Origin: Desulfovibrio sp. An276 | Lineage (GTDB): Bacteria; Desulfobacterota; Desulfovibrionia; Desulfovibrionales; Desulfovibrionaceae | DNA: 64,000 nucleotides | Assembly (NCBI RefSeq): GCF_002159665.1 | Contig: NZ_NFJC01000006.1 | Span: forward strand, 35,511-99,510 | Direction of reading: 5' to 3' | In this document: positions 28,864 to 40,833 of the stretch, piece after piece | Numbering within the stretch: the stretch's first letter is position 1 | How the letters are laid out: each line of letters opens with the position of its first letter | Made by a program: the position numbers and the translations under genes | The notes under the pieces: generated by a model | Seen by the model: only the letters and a program-made list of their open reading frames with translations | Told to the model about the DNA's origin: nothing | Database searches by the model: none

Positions 28864-28875
28864 GAAATTTCTTTA

Positions 28876-28970
28876 TGGCGGAGAGAGAGGGATTTGAACC
28901 CTCGATACGGGTTTTAGCCCGTATACTCGCTTAGCAGGCGAGCTCCTTCGGCCGACTCGGACATCTCTCC
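28876..28970 (-). tRNA. tRNA-Ser, anticodon GCU
   Basis: The 95-nt cloverleaf begins GGAGAGATG and ends CTCTCTCCGCCA, with CCA encoded. The anticodon arm is CTCGC-CTGCTAA-GCGAG, giving GCU (reads AGC/AGU). A long variable arm (TATACGGGC...CCCGTATC) as in class II serine tRNAs and the TTCAAATC T-loop are present. It has its own promoter and terminator. Confidence 0.97.
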
Positions 28971-28984
28971 AATTGAGGAAAAGA

Positions 28985-29013
28985 TAAATACAGAAAAAAT
29001 TTTTTATCGTCAA
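28985..29013 (-). promoter_or_regulatory. Promoter of tRNA-Ser
   Basis: On the minus strand TTGACG (29008-29013), a 17-nt spacer, then TATTTA (28985-28990). This ends 14 nt before the mature tRNA 5' end. Confidence 0.75.
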
Positions 29014-29234
29014 GAAATTTTTGCACTTTTGTCATTTGCCGCTTCAATGGGGTACGCAACGGAATTTTGTTGCCAGGGAACTGGTGACAGAACCACATGG
29101 AATAGTGGGTTTTTGAGTCTTGCATTGGTGGGAGCTACTGAAAAAGTCTGCAGATTTCTGGATCTTGACGAGCGTAGCTGGCTAAGGTAACAACGCCTTT
29201 TCCAGTATTCACCTACTTTGTCAGCGAGGGAGAT

Positions 29235-30938
29235 ATGTCCGAGGACAACAAAAAAGATGTCGAAGCCAAGGAAAGCGTAGACTTTATTCGTGCCAAAATC
29301 ATGGCCGACAATGCGTCCGGGCGCTTTGGAGGGAAAGTTCATACCCGCTTTCCACCTGAACCCAATGGCTACCTCCACCTTGGGCATGCCAAATCCATCT
29401 GCCTGAATTTTGGCGTTGCCAAAGAATTCAATGGTCAGTGCAACCTCCGTTTCGACGATACCAATCCCACCAAGGAAGAAGTGGAGTACGTCGAGTCCAT
29501 CAAGGAAGACGTTCGCTGGCTTGGGGGAAACTGGGAGGATCGCGAGTATTTTGCTTCCAGCTATTTCGACAAATTGTACGAGTACGCGGAAGAGCTCATC
29601 AAGATGGGCAAGGCCTATGTTGACGATCTCACGGCAGACGAGATCCGCGCGTACAGAGGCACCCTCACCGAGCCCGGCAAGGAAAGCCCCTGGCGCAATC
29701 GCAGCGTCGAGGAGAACCTTGATCTGTTCCGTCGCATGAAGGCCGGGGAATTTCCCGATGGCAGCAAGGTGCTAAGGGCCAAAATTGACATGGCCTCTCC
29801 CAACGTCGTCATGCGCGATCCCACCATCTACCGTATCAGGCACGCGCACCATCACAGAACAGGCGACAAGTGGTGCATCTACCCGATGTATGATTTCACG
29901 CATCCCTTGAGCGACTCCATGGAAGGCATTACACACTCCCTGTGCACGCTGGAGTTTGTGAACAATCGCGAATTCTACAACTGGGTGCTTGAGACTCTCA
30001 ATGTCTACCATCCCGAACAGACGGAATTCGCCCGCCTCAATCTGACGCACACCATCCTTTCCAAGAGAAAGCTCATCCAGCTTGTCCAGTCCGGCATTGT
30101 CAGCGGCTGGGACGATCCCCGCATGCCCACATTGTGCGCCATGCGCCGCCGCGGAGTGCCGCCCGAAGCCCTGCATGAGTTCTGCCGTCGCATCGGCATG
30201 GCCAGATCGGACTCCACAGTCGAGTTCAGCCTGTTTGAATTCTGCATCCGCGAGTATCTCAACGCCCACACTGCCCGCTGGATGGCAGTGCTGGATTCGG
30301 TCAAGGTTATTGTGGATAACTTCCCTGAAGACGGCGAGGAAGTCTTCGAAATGCCCCTGCACCCCGAGGATCCTTCCTACGGAACCAGAAAGGTTCGCTT
30401 CACGCGGGAATTCTACATTGAGCGCGACGATTTTCGCATGGATCCTCCCAAAAAGTACTATCGCCTTGCTCCCGGGAGAGAAGTGCGCCTGCGCTATGCC
30501 TTCCTTGTAACCTGCACTTCGGCAGTACTGAATGAGGACGGCTCTGTCAGGGAAATTCACTGCACCTATGATCCTGCTTCCCGCGGGGGACAGAGCCCTG
30601 ACGGCCGCAAGGTCAAGGGGACTATTCACTGGGTCAGCGCCAAATACGGTGTCCCGGCAAAGGCTAGGCTCTATGATCACCTCTTTGCAATGGACAATCC
30701 CAATGATGTCCCAGAGGGCAAGACCTTCCTCGACAATGTTAATCCGGATTCTCTCAAGGAAGTTAATATCGTGCTTGAGGAAGCCATGAAATCTCTTCCC
30801 GTGGGAGAGACCGTTCAGTTTGAGCGCATGGGCTACTTCTGCAAGGACAGGGACAGCACAGAGGATTTGGCTGTCTTCAACAGGACAATTACCCTGCGTG
30901 ATTCCTGGGCCAAGATAGAGAAAAAGGGTGGAATGTAG
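29235..30938 (+). CDS. glnS: Glutaminyl-tRNA synthetase
   Basis: Class Ic synthetase charging tRNA-Gln directly. It is 567 residues, with [15 protein letters not shown] at 40-54 (HIGH region), LRFDDTNP, the KMSKS-equivalent ILSKRKL and the C-terminal two-barrel anticodon domain. GAGGGAGAT precedes ATG 29235. Its presence implies that Gln-tRNA is made directly, without needing the transamidation route. It is followed by a separate promoter and tRNA-Lys. Confidence 0.97.
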   Translation: MSEDNKKDVEAKESVDFIRAKIMADNASGRFGGKVHTRFPPEPNGYLHLGHAKSICLNFGVAKEFNGQCNLRFDDTNPTKEEVEYVESIKEDVRWLGGNWEDREYFASSYFDKLYEYAEELIKMGKAYVDDLTADEIRAYRGTLTEPGKESPWRNRSVEENLDLFRRMKAGEFPDGSKVLRAKIDMASPNVVMRDPTIYRIRHAHHHRTGDKWCIYPMYDFTHPLSDSMEGITHSLCTLEFVNNREFYNWVLETLNVYHPEQTEFARLNLTHTILSKRKLIQLVQSGIVSGWDDPRMPTLCAMRRRGVPPEALHEFCRRIGMARSDSTVEFSLFEFCIREYLNAHTARWMAVLDSVKVIVDNFPEDGEEVFEMPLHPEDPSYGTRKVRFTREFYIERDDFRMDPPKKYYRLAPGREVRLRYAFLVTCTSAVLNEDGSVREIHCTYDPASRGGQSPDGRKVKGTIHWVSAKYGVPAKARLYDHLFAMDNPNDVPEGKTFLDNVNPDSLKEVNIVLEEAMKSLPVGETVQFERMGYFCKDRDSTEDLAVFNRTITLRDSWAKIEKKGGM

Positions 30939-30951
30939 AAAAATCCATGTC

Positions 30952-30981
30952 TTGACAAAGTCCCCATGGGGAGCGTAAAGG
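30952..30981 (+). promoter_or_regulatory. Promoter of tRNA-Lys
   Basis: TTGACA (30952-30957), an 18-nt spacer, then TAAAGG (30976-30981). It starts 13 nt after the glnS stop and lies just before the tRNA. Confidence 0.65.
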
Positions 30982-30993
30982 CATGCAGACGGA

Positions 30994-31069
30994 GGGACGT
31001 TAACTCAGTCGGTAGAGTATCTGCCTTTTAAGCAGAGAGTCGCAGGTTCGATCCCCGCACGTCCCACCA
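30994..31069 (+). tRNA. tRNA-Lys, anticodon UUU
   Basis: The 76-nt cloverleaf has acceptor GGGACGT/ACGTCCC, D-arm AACTCAGTCGGTAGAGT, anticodon arm TCTGC-CTTTTAA-GCAGA and T-arm GCAGGTTCGATCCCCGC. CCA is encoded. Confidence 0.97.
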
Positions 31070-31078
31070 GGAATTTCC

Positions 31079-31113
31079 AAAGGCACTTCCCCTGTACGGG
31101 TGGTGCCTTTTTT
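31079..31113 (+). terminator. Terminator after tRNA-Lys
   Basis: AAAGGCAC (31079-31086) pairs with GTGCCTTT (31103-31110), with a further inner pairing, followed by T residues. Confidence 0.85.
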
Positions 31114-31275
31114 GGTATTTTCGACTGCATGGAAAGGCATGCAGACTGCAGATAGTCCTCTCCGTTCTGTTTTCCAAAAACTTGTGTCCATTCCAAGACG
31201 ATTTCTTCAAGCAAGCAACCTATTGCTGTCCTGCATTCCTTGTTTGCGGGGAATACGGACAAAAGGAACAAGCCC

Positions 31276-32181
31276 ATGTCCCTGAATGATGATTTTCTGG
31301 CTATGCGTCGACTTGGCGAAGTGAGCAAGGCTCTTTGCCATCCCAGTTCCCTTGACAAGGTCTGGCAGGAAACCATGGCCGATTCGCCCATGCCCGCACT
31401 GCCTGTGCTTGAAGAGATCATGGCCCGTCTGCGTGTGGCTCTTTTTCCGGGCTTCTTTGGGCGTGCCAAGGTCTGGCGTGAATCCATTGAATATCATGTG
31501 TCAGCTAACCTTGACAGCATATACAGGCTTTTGAGTGAACAGATCAGGCGTGGCTACTGCTTTGCCTGCAAGGAGCAGGACTTGTGCCGGGACTGCGAGG
31601 CACGAGGCAAGGAAGGGGCCATGAGGCTCATCGATGCCCTGCCGAAGATTCGCGATCTGCTCGTCACGGACACCCAGGCCGCCTACGAGGGGGATCCGGC
31701 AGCAACCAGCGCGGGAGAAACGGTTTTCTGCTATCCTTCCATGTGGACTATGATTCATCACCGCATTGCCCACGAACTCTACAAGAACAAGGTGCCGCTC
31801 ATTCCCCGCATCATTTCGGAAATGGCCCATTCGCGCACGGGAATCGACATTCACCCCGGTGCCCAGATTGGGGAATACTTCTTCATCGATCACGGCACTG
31901 GTGTTGTCATTGGCGAAACCTGTATCATAGGCAAGCACTGCCGACTCTATCAGGGCGTGACCCTGGGTGCCCTGTCCTTCCCGAAGAATGCCGATGGCAC
32001 CTTGGTCAAGGGCAATCTGCGTCACCCAATCCTGGAGGACAACGTAACCGTTTACGCCGGGGCAACCATACTCGGAAGAATCACTGTGGGCGAGGGAGCA
32101 GTTATTGGCGGCAATGTCTGGGTTACCTCGGACGTTCCACCCCATACCACCCTTACCCAGGAGAAAGCGCATCGTGCGTAG
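31276..32181 (+). CDS. cysE: Serine O-acetyltransferase with Cys-rich insertion
   Basis: Makes O-acetylserine, the acceptor for sulfide in cysteine synthesis. It has 301 residues from ATG 31276, preceded by AAGGAACAAGCCC. The N-terminal helical part is long. Residues about 95-115 carry CFACKEQDLCRDCEARG, four cysteines spaced like a small metal site, which typical CysE lacks. The C-terminal hexapeptide helix has SRTGIDIHPGAQIG, FIDHGTGVVIGET (catalytic Asp-His) and YQGVTLGA. It heads an operon-like run with the lipoprotein and lepB. An ATG at 31240 is a possible earlier start. Confidence 0.92.
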   Translation: MSLNDDFLAMRRLGEVSKALCHPSSLDKVWQETMADSPMPALPVLEEIMARLRVALFPGFFGRAKVWRESIEYHVSANLDSIYRLLSEQIRRGYCFACKEQDLCRDCEARGKEGAMRLIDALPKIRDLLVTDTQAAYEGDPAATSAGETVFCYPSMWTMIHHRIAHELYKNKVPLIPRIISEMAHSRTGIDIHPGAQIGEYFFIDHGTGVVIGETCIIGKHCRLYQGVTLGALSFPKNADGTLVKGNLRHPILEDNVTVYAGATILGRITVGEGAVIGGNVWVTSDVPPHTTLTQEKAHRA

Positions 32182-32314
32182 ATTTCCCTTTTTTCCTGTG
32201 CTCTCTCTTGTGGTAGTACTGATGCTCTGTGCAAGCCTTTTGGCCTGCCAGAGCGTACAGATAAAACCCCGTGGGGAAATACAGGGAGGCATAGGTGTTG
32301 GCGGACACAGATAG
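32174..32314 (+). CDS. Small lipoprotein of 46 residues
   Basis: A short open frame with GTG start at 32174, preceded by AGGAG at 10 nt. The product is RRF-starting and basic, then a hydrophobic run (VLSLVVVLMLCASLLAC) ending in a lipobox with Cys25. The mature tail is only 22 residues (CQSVQIKPRGEIQGGIGVGG, then HR). It overlaps the cysE stop by 8 nt in another frame and precedes lepB. Only the ribosome site, lipobox and operon position support it. The function is unknown. Confidence 0.6.
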   Translation: MRRFPFFPVLSLVVVLMLCASLLACQSVQIKPRGEIQGGIGVGGHR

Positions 32315-32371
32315 ACAGTGTCTGACTGGATATCAAAAAACAACGAAGAACTGCAATTGGAAGAAAGCTCA

Positions 32372-32992
32372 ATGTATCTCAAGGATAGTTCGGTGAAAAA
32401 AAAGAAACCGTTGTGGCGTGAATATCTGGAGGCGCTTGTTGTCGCTCTCCTCATCGCCATGCTGATCAGGACATTTATTGTCCAGCCTTTCAAGATTCCT
32501 TCCGAGTCCATGTGCAATACACTCCTGGTGGGAGACCATCTTCTGGCCACAAAATTTGATTATGGCCTGAAGCTTCCCTTTACAGATATTGCCATTCTCG
32601 CTGGAGAATTGCCCCAGCGCGGCGACGTCATTATTTTCAAGTATCCCAAGGATCCCGACGTGGACTTTATCAAGCGTATCATTGGCATTCCCGGTGACGT
32701 CATAGAAGTTCGCAACAAGCAGGTCTACCGCAATGGCGAGGCTTTGAAGGAAGACTATGTCCGCATTGACGAGCCGGATCGCATCATTCCCGGACGTGAC
32801 ATCTTTGGACCTGTAACTGTGCCCGAGGGCATGTACTTTGTCATGGGCGACAACAGGGACAACAGCATGGACTCGCGCTTCTGGGGATTTGTTCCCAAGA
32901 ATGACATTATTGCCAAGGCACGCCGTATCTACTGGTCTTGGCAAGGCCTGACCGATATACGCTGGTCCCGCCTGGGACAGGCCATCAATTAG
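32372..32992 (+). CDS. lepB: Signal peptidase I
   Basis: Membrane serine protease that cleaves signal peptides of exported proteins. It has 206 residues from ATG 32372, with GGAAGAAAGCTCA upstream. One N-terminal membrane helix (about 19-38) leads to PSESM with nucleophile Ser46. DFIKRIIG holds the general-base Lys101, and GDNRDNSMDSR is the conserved box E. An in-frame GTG at 32318 would add 18 residues. It follows the small lipoprotein closely, so it is likely in one transcript with cysE. Confidence 0.95.
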   Translation: MYLKDSSVKKKKPLWREYLEALVVALLIAMLIRTFIVQPFKIPSESMCNTLLVGDHLLATKFDYGLKLPFTDIAILAGELPQRGDVIIFKYPKDPDVDFIKRIIGIPGDVIEVRNKQVYRNGEALKEDYVRIDEPDRIIPGRDIFGPVTVPEGMYFVMGDNRDNSMDSRFWGFVPKNDIIAKARRIYWSWQGLTDIRWSRLGQAIN

Positions 32993-33033
32993 CAGCTTTC
33001 GCACTTTGTCCGCCTGTCCTTGTGCAGGCATGA

Positions 33034-33069
33034 AAAAAGCCCTGGTGCCATATGGCATCAGGGCTTTTT
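33034..33069. terminator. Bidirectional terminator between lepB and ackA
   Basis: A 16-bp stem with one wobble, AAAAAGCCCTG... (33034-33049) with 33054-33069, gives T-runs on both strands. The flanking genes converge. Confidence 0.93.
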
Positions 33070-33095
33070 AAATGACTTGTTGCTGTAGCAGAAAA

Positions 33096-34310
33096 CTACT
33101 TCTTGCTCACCAGTTCTTGGGCGACCTGAGCAATCTGCAGCTCCTCGTTGGTGGGAATGACAAGAATCTTGACCTTGCTTTCGGGAGCAGAAATGGTGCG
33201 GGCACCGCTCGCGCGCTTCAGGTTGGCTTCCTTGTCGAGCACAAGGCCAACGCTTTCGAGGTTCTTGACCACATCCTCGCGCACGAGTTCGTCGTGTTCG
33301 CCGATGCCTGCAGTGAAGGTTACTGCGTCCACCTTGCCGTCAAGCAGGAAGAAGTAGGCACCAAGGGTCTTGCGGATGGAGTGGATTAGCATGCGGAAGG
33401 CGAGATCCGCCTTCTTGTCACCCTTGTCGCGTGCTGCGTGCAGGTCGCGCATGTCGGAAAGACCGCACAGGCCGAGCAGACCGGACTTCTTGTTCATGAG
33501 GGTGTCCATTTCCTCGGGGGTCAGGTTCTTGTTCTTCATGATGAAGGGAACAATGGCGGGGTCAATGGAGCCGCACCTTGTGCCCATGACAAGACCTTCG
33601 AGGGGGGTCAGACCCATGCTGGTGTCAAGGCAGCGGCCGTTCTTCACGCAAGACATGGAGGAGCCGTTGCCAAGGTGCATGGTGATGGAGTTGAGCTCGT
33701 TCAGGGGCTTGCCCAGGTATTCCGCTGTCTTCTTGGCAATATACTTGTGGGACGTGCCGTGGAAGCCATAGCGGCGAATACGCATGGTTTCGTAGTATTC
33801 GTAGGGCAGGGCGTACATGTAGGACTCGTCGGGCATATCCATGCCGAACTCGGTGTCGAACACTGCCACATTGGGGACGCCGGGGAAGAGCTTTTCACAG
33901 ACCTCGATGCCCATGAGGTTGGCGGGGTTGTGCAGGGGGCCGAGGGGGAAGCAGTCGCGGATGGCCTGCTTGCACTTCTCGTCCACGATCATCGGCTGGG
34001 TCACTTCCTCGCCGCCGTGGAGCACGCGATGGCCTATGGCTGCAATTTCGCTCTGATCCTTGATGACACCCTTGTCCTTGTCGGTGAGGAGTTCGATAAC
34101 GAGCTCCATGGCCTCCTTGTGGGTGGGGAAGGGCTGCTCGCGGATGATTTTTTCTTCTTTGTCCGTATCGGGAGCAATCTTGTGGGCAAGGCGACCCATC
34201 TCAAGGCCGATGCGCTCGGCTATGCCGGAGCAGAGCACAGCCTCGGTTTCCATCTCGATGAGCTGGTATTTGCAGGAAGAAGAGCCGGAATTGACAATAA
34301 GAATTTTCAT
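33096..34310 (-). CDS. ackA: Acetate kinase
   Basis: Turns acetyl phosphate and ADP into acetate and ATP, the substrate-level phosphorylation step after Pta. It is 404 residues, with the N-terminal VNSGSSSCKYQL signature, TMHLGNGSSM (phosphate loop), the catalytic Arg in MGTRCGSIDP and a FTAGIGEHD adenine-site segment. AGGGACATTT precedes ATG 34310. It is downstream of pta with a strong hairpin in the 69-nt gap. Confidence 0.97.
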   Translation of the reverse strand: MKILIVNSGSSSCKYQLIEMETEAVLCSGIAERIGLEMGRLAHKIAPDTDKEEKIIREQPFPTHKEAMELVIELLTDKDKGVIKDQSEIAAIGHRVLHGGEEVTQPMIVDEKCKQAIRDCFPLGPLHNPANLMGIEVCEKLFPGVPNVAVFDTEFGMDMPDESYMYALPYEYYETMRIRRYGFHGTSHKYIAKKTAEYLGKPLNELNSITMHLGNGSSMSCVKNGRCLDTSMGLTPLEGLVMGTRCGSIDPAIVPFIMKNKNLTPEEMDTLMNKKSGLLGLCGLSDMRDLHAARDKGDKKADLAFRMLIHSIRKTLGAYFFLLDGKVDAVTFTAGIGEHDELVREDVVKNLESVGLVLDKEANLKRASGARTISAPESKVKILVIPTNEELQIAQVAQELVSKK

Positions 34311-34335
34311 AAATGTCCCTAAAAGTTTCTTGAAA

Positions 34336-34364
34336 GGGGGGCAGGGTACGCTTTCCTGCCCCCC
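34336..34364 (-). terminator. GC-rich hairpin between pta and ackA
   Basis: GGGGGGCAGG (34336-34345) pairs with CCTGCCCCCC (34355-34364), followed on the minus strand by TTTCAAG. With the weak T-run it is more likely an attenuator or RNA-stability element than a full stop. Confidence 0.55.
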
Positions 34365-34379
34365 CCCTGATGAGTATGT

Positions 34380-36476
34380 CTACTTGCTTTCGGCTGCAGC
34401 CTGAATGGCCGTGATGATGACCGTGTTCACGATATCCGCAACTAGGCAGCCACGGGAAAGATCGTTCACAGGCTTCTTCAAGCCCTGCAGAACAGGACCG
34501 ATGGCAATGGCGCCTGCGGCACGCTGCACAGCCTTGTAGGTGTTGTTGCCGGTGTTCAGATCCGGGAAGATGAAGACAGTGGCCTTGCCGGCAACATTGC
34601 TGTTGGGAGCCTTGGTCCTGGCAACCACGGGATCAATGGCAGCGTCGTACTGCAGGGGGCCTTCGATCAGCAGATCGGGGGCCTTTTCCTTGGCGATCTT
34701 CGTGGCTTCGATGACCACATCCACGTCAGCACCCTTGCCGGACGAACCGGTGGAGTAGGAGAGCATGGCAACGCGGGGCTCGATGCCAAACACCTTGGCC
34801 GTGTGGGCAGAGGTGATGGCGATTTCGGCCAGCTGATCTGCAGTGGGGTTGGGGTTCACTGCGCAGTCGCCGAACACAAGTACCCTGTCGCTCAGGCACA
34901 TGAGGAAGACAGAGGAGACCACCGAGAAGCCGGGCTTGGTCTTGATGAACTCGAAGGCAGGGCGAATTGTGTGAGCTGTGGTATTGATGGAACCGCTCAC
35001 CATACCGTCGGCTGCACCCAGCTTGACCATCATGGTACCGTAATAGGTGGCGTCGAGCATGACATCATGGGCACGTTCGGGCGTGACACCCTTCTGCTTG
35101 CGGAATTCGTAGTAGCTGTTTGCGTAGTTGTCGAGGTCTGGAGAAGTGGCGGGATTGATGATTGTCGCGCCCTCGATATTGGCACCGAGCTTGTGGGCCT
35201 CGGAACGGATCTTTTCTTCGTCGCCGAGCAGAATGATGTCTGCAGCGTTGCGGCGGAGCAGAATGTCCGTGGCCTCGAGGATGCGACCTTCCTCGCCCTC
35301 GCACAGGACAATGCGCTGTTTCTTCTGGCGCGCCTTTTCGAGCAGGTTGTACTCGAACATGAGCGGGGTCATGCGGCTGCTCTTTTCTGCCGCAAGCTGG
35401 GAGGCAAGGGCCTTGCCATCCACATAGTGCTCAAAGAGGCCGAGGGCTGTGTTGATCTTGCGCAGATCGGAAGGATCAATGACACCGCGCACATGCTGCA
35501 CCAGCTGGGATGCGCGATAGGTGTGGTGCTGGGTGACCAGGATAGGCATTGCCATGGGACCCATGCTGCTGATGAGCTCCATAATGGAGTCGGCAGGCTT
35601 GAGGCCACCAGTGAGGAGCACACCGGCGATGCTGGGCTTGTTGGGCGACAGACGGGCGACAAGTGTGGCAAGCAGGATGTCGGAACGGTCGCCAGGCGTG
35701 ATGACGAGAAGATCCCTTTCCAGATAGTGCAGGAAGTTCTCGGAATGCATGGCGGCAATGACAAAGTTGGACACCAGGGTATCCGTGTGCTGCGAGCCGG
35801 TGAGAAATTCCGCGTCCGTGCAGCGGGCCACGTCGTTCAGCGTAGGGCTGGCCAGAGTGGGATCTTCCGGAATATCGTAGATGAGGGGCTGACCCTTTGC
35901 GGTGTGGAAGGCAGAGCGCAGGCTGTCGAGTTCGGCTCTGGACAGGGAGACGCGGTTGATGATGGTCGCAGCGACATCGCAGTGCTTCACCATGTCCAGC
36001 ATGCTTGTCTGAATGGTCTGGCGGATTTCCGGCAGGCTCATGTCCTTGCCGCCAACCACGAGAAGCACGGGGGAGTTGAGGTTGCCGGCAATTTCGGCAT
36101 TCAGATTGAATTCGAAAACAGGATCCTTGCCGCGGAAGTCCGTGCCAAGGCAAAGAACGAAATCGTATTTTTCCTGCAGGGATTTGAATTTGTTGAGGAT
36201 GGACTCCTGCAGAGCCGTGGTGGATTCCTTGGCGATGATTTCGTAGGCTTCGTCTTCCGTGTAGGCGAAGGTGTCTGCGTAGTTCTGGTCCAGCTTGAAA
36301 TATTCCAGCATGAGATGGATGTCGGGATCCTTGTCGTCAAGCTGGGGCAGGGGAATGATGGGGCGGAAAATGGCGATTTTGCCTGTCACGCCGCTCAAAA
36401 GCTGCATGACGCCAAGGGCAATGGCGCTTTTACCCGAAGAAGGACCTGTGGCTGTAATATAGAGTGACTGCTTCAT
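34380..36476 (-). CDS. pta: Phosphate acetyltransferase, long form
   Basis: Converts acetyl-CoA and phosphate to acetyl phosphate. The 698-residue chain is the three-domain form. A BioD-like P-loop N-domain opens with ATGPSSGKSAIALG. A DRTGG domain follows in the middle (about 215-330). The C-terminal catalytic PTA_PTB domain contains DGMVSGSINTTAHTIRPA and the YSTGSSGKGADVD loop. It lies between the pyruvate oxidoreductase gene and ackA, on the same strand. ATG 36476 has no strong ribosome site nearby. Confidence 0.96.
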   Translation of the reverse strand: MKQSLYITATGPSSGKSAIALGVMQLLSGVTGKIAIFRPIIPLPQLDDKDPDIHLMLEYFKLDQNYADTFAYTEDEAYEIIAKESTTALQESILNKFKSLQEKYDFVLCLGTDFRGKDPVFEFNLNAEIAGNLNSPVLLVVGGKDMSLPEIRQTIQTSMLDMVKHCDVAATIINRVSLSRAELDSLRSAFHTAKGQPLIYDIPEDPTLASPTLNDVARCTDAEFLTGSQHTDTLVSNFVIAAMHSENFLHYLERDLLVITPGDRSDILLATLVARLSPNKPSIAGVLLTGGLKPADSIMELISSMGPMAMPILVTQHHTYRASQLVQHVRGVIDPSDLRKINTALGLFEHYVDGKALASQLAAEKSSRMTPLMFEYNLLEKARQKKQRIVLCEGEEGRILEATDILLRRNAADIILLGDEEKIRSEAHKLGANIEGATIINPATSPDLDNYANSYYEFRKQKGVTPERAHDVMLDATYYGTMMVKLGAADGMVSGSINTTAHTIRPAFEFIKTKPGFSVVSSVFLMCLSDRVLVFGDCAVNPNPTADQLAEIAITSAHTAKVFGIEPRVAMLSYSTGSSGKGADVDVVIEATKIAKEKAPDLLIEGPLQYDAAIDPVVARTKAPNSNVAGKATVFIFPDLNTGNNTYKAVQRAAGAIAIGPVLQGLKKPVNDLSRGCLVADIVNTVIITAIQAAAESK

Positions 36477-36756
36477 AAGGATTTTTTCAGCACCGCTTCC
36501 TGTGGGAAAGGTGGCTAACCTCCCTGATCTCCGGTTGAGATGGGTTACGGCCAGGCTCTTTTGCGCCGTTTTGCGGGCAATGGTGTCTGGGATGGGGAGC
36601 GTTTCCCCCTTGTAATGAAAAGGGAAACCTGGGGAGACAACGGGGACTTCCCGTGCCCCGGGTCTTTTCAGGATAGGCGCCGCAAGAAGGAATGTTGCGG
36701 GCGCTCTCCGGGAAGGCTGTCCTGCTGGAGGGGGAAGTGGCAGGTCGAAAGGAAAA
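36477..36756. other. Spacer between pyruvate oxidoreductase and pta
   Basis: About 280 nt plus the terminator below. No gene was seen. It contains GC-rich short inverted repeats and presumably the pta-ackA promoter, which I could not place. Confidence 0.45.
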
Positions 36757-36790
36757 GGGGGTGGAAGGCAGAATTTTGCCCTCCACCCCC
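36749..36790 (-). terminator. Terminator of the pyruvate oxidoreductase gene
   Basis: GGGGGTGGA (36757-36765) pairs with TCCACCCCC (36782-36790), with extra inner pairs GGCA/TGCC. On the minus strand it is followed by TTTTCCTTTC. Confidence 0.88.
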
Positions 36791-36805
36791 GCGTGGAAAT
36801 GGAAA

Positions 36806-40759
<3,954 letters not shown>

Positions 40760-40774
<15 letters not shown>

Positions 40775-40808
40775 GGGCGCAGCTTGGGAAAATCCCCAGG
40801 CTACGCCC
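40760..40808 (-). terminator. Terminator after the CoA-disulfide reductase gene
   Basis: Outer arms GGGCG (40775-40779) and CGCCC (40804-40808), with inner AGC/GCT and TGGG/CCCA pairs, are followed on the minus strand by TTTCCTGTTTTTTAAA. Confidence 0.85.
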
Positions 40809-40833
40809 AATACAAGGATGTGGATACTACTGA

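Noticed and set aside
34803..36467. 554-codon plus-strand frame opposite pta
   Set aside because: Antisense shadow, no motif or start signal.
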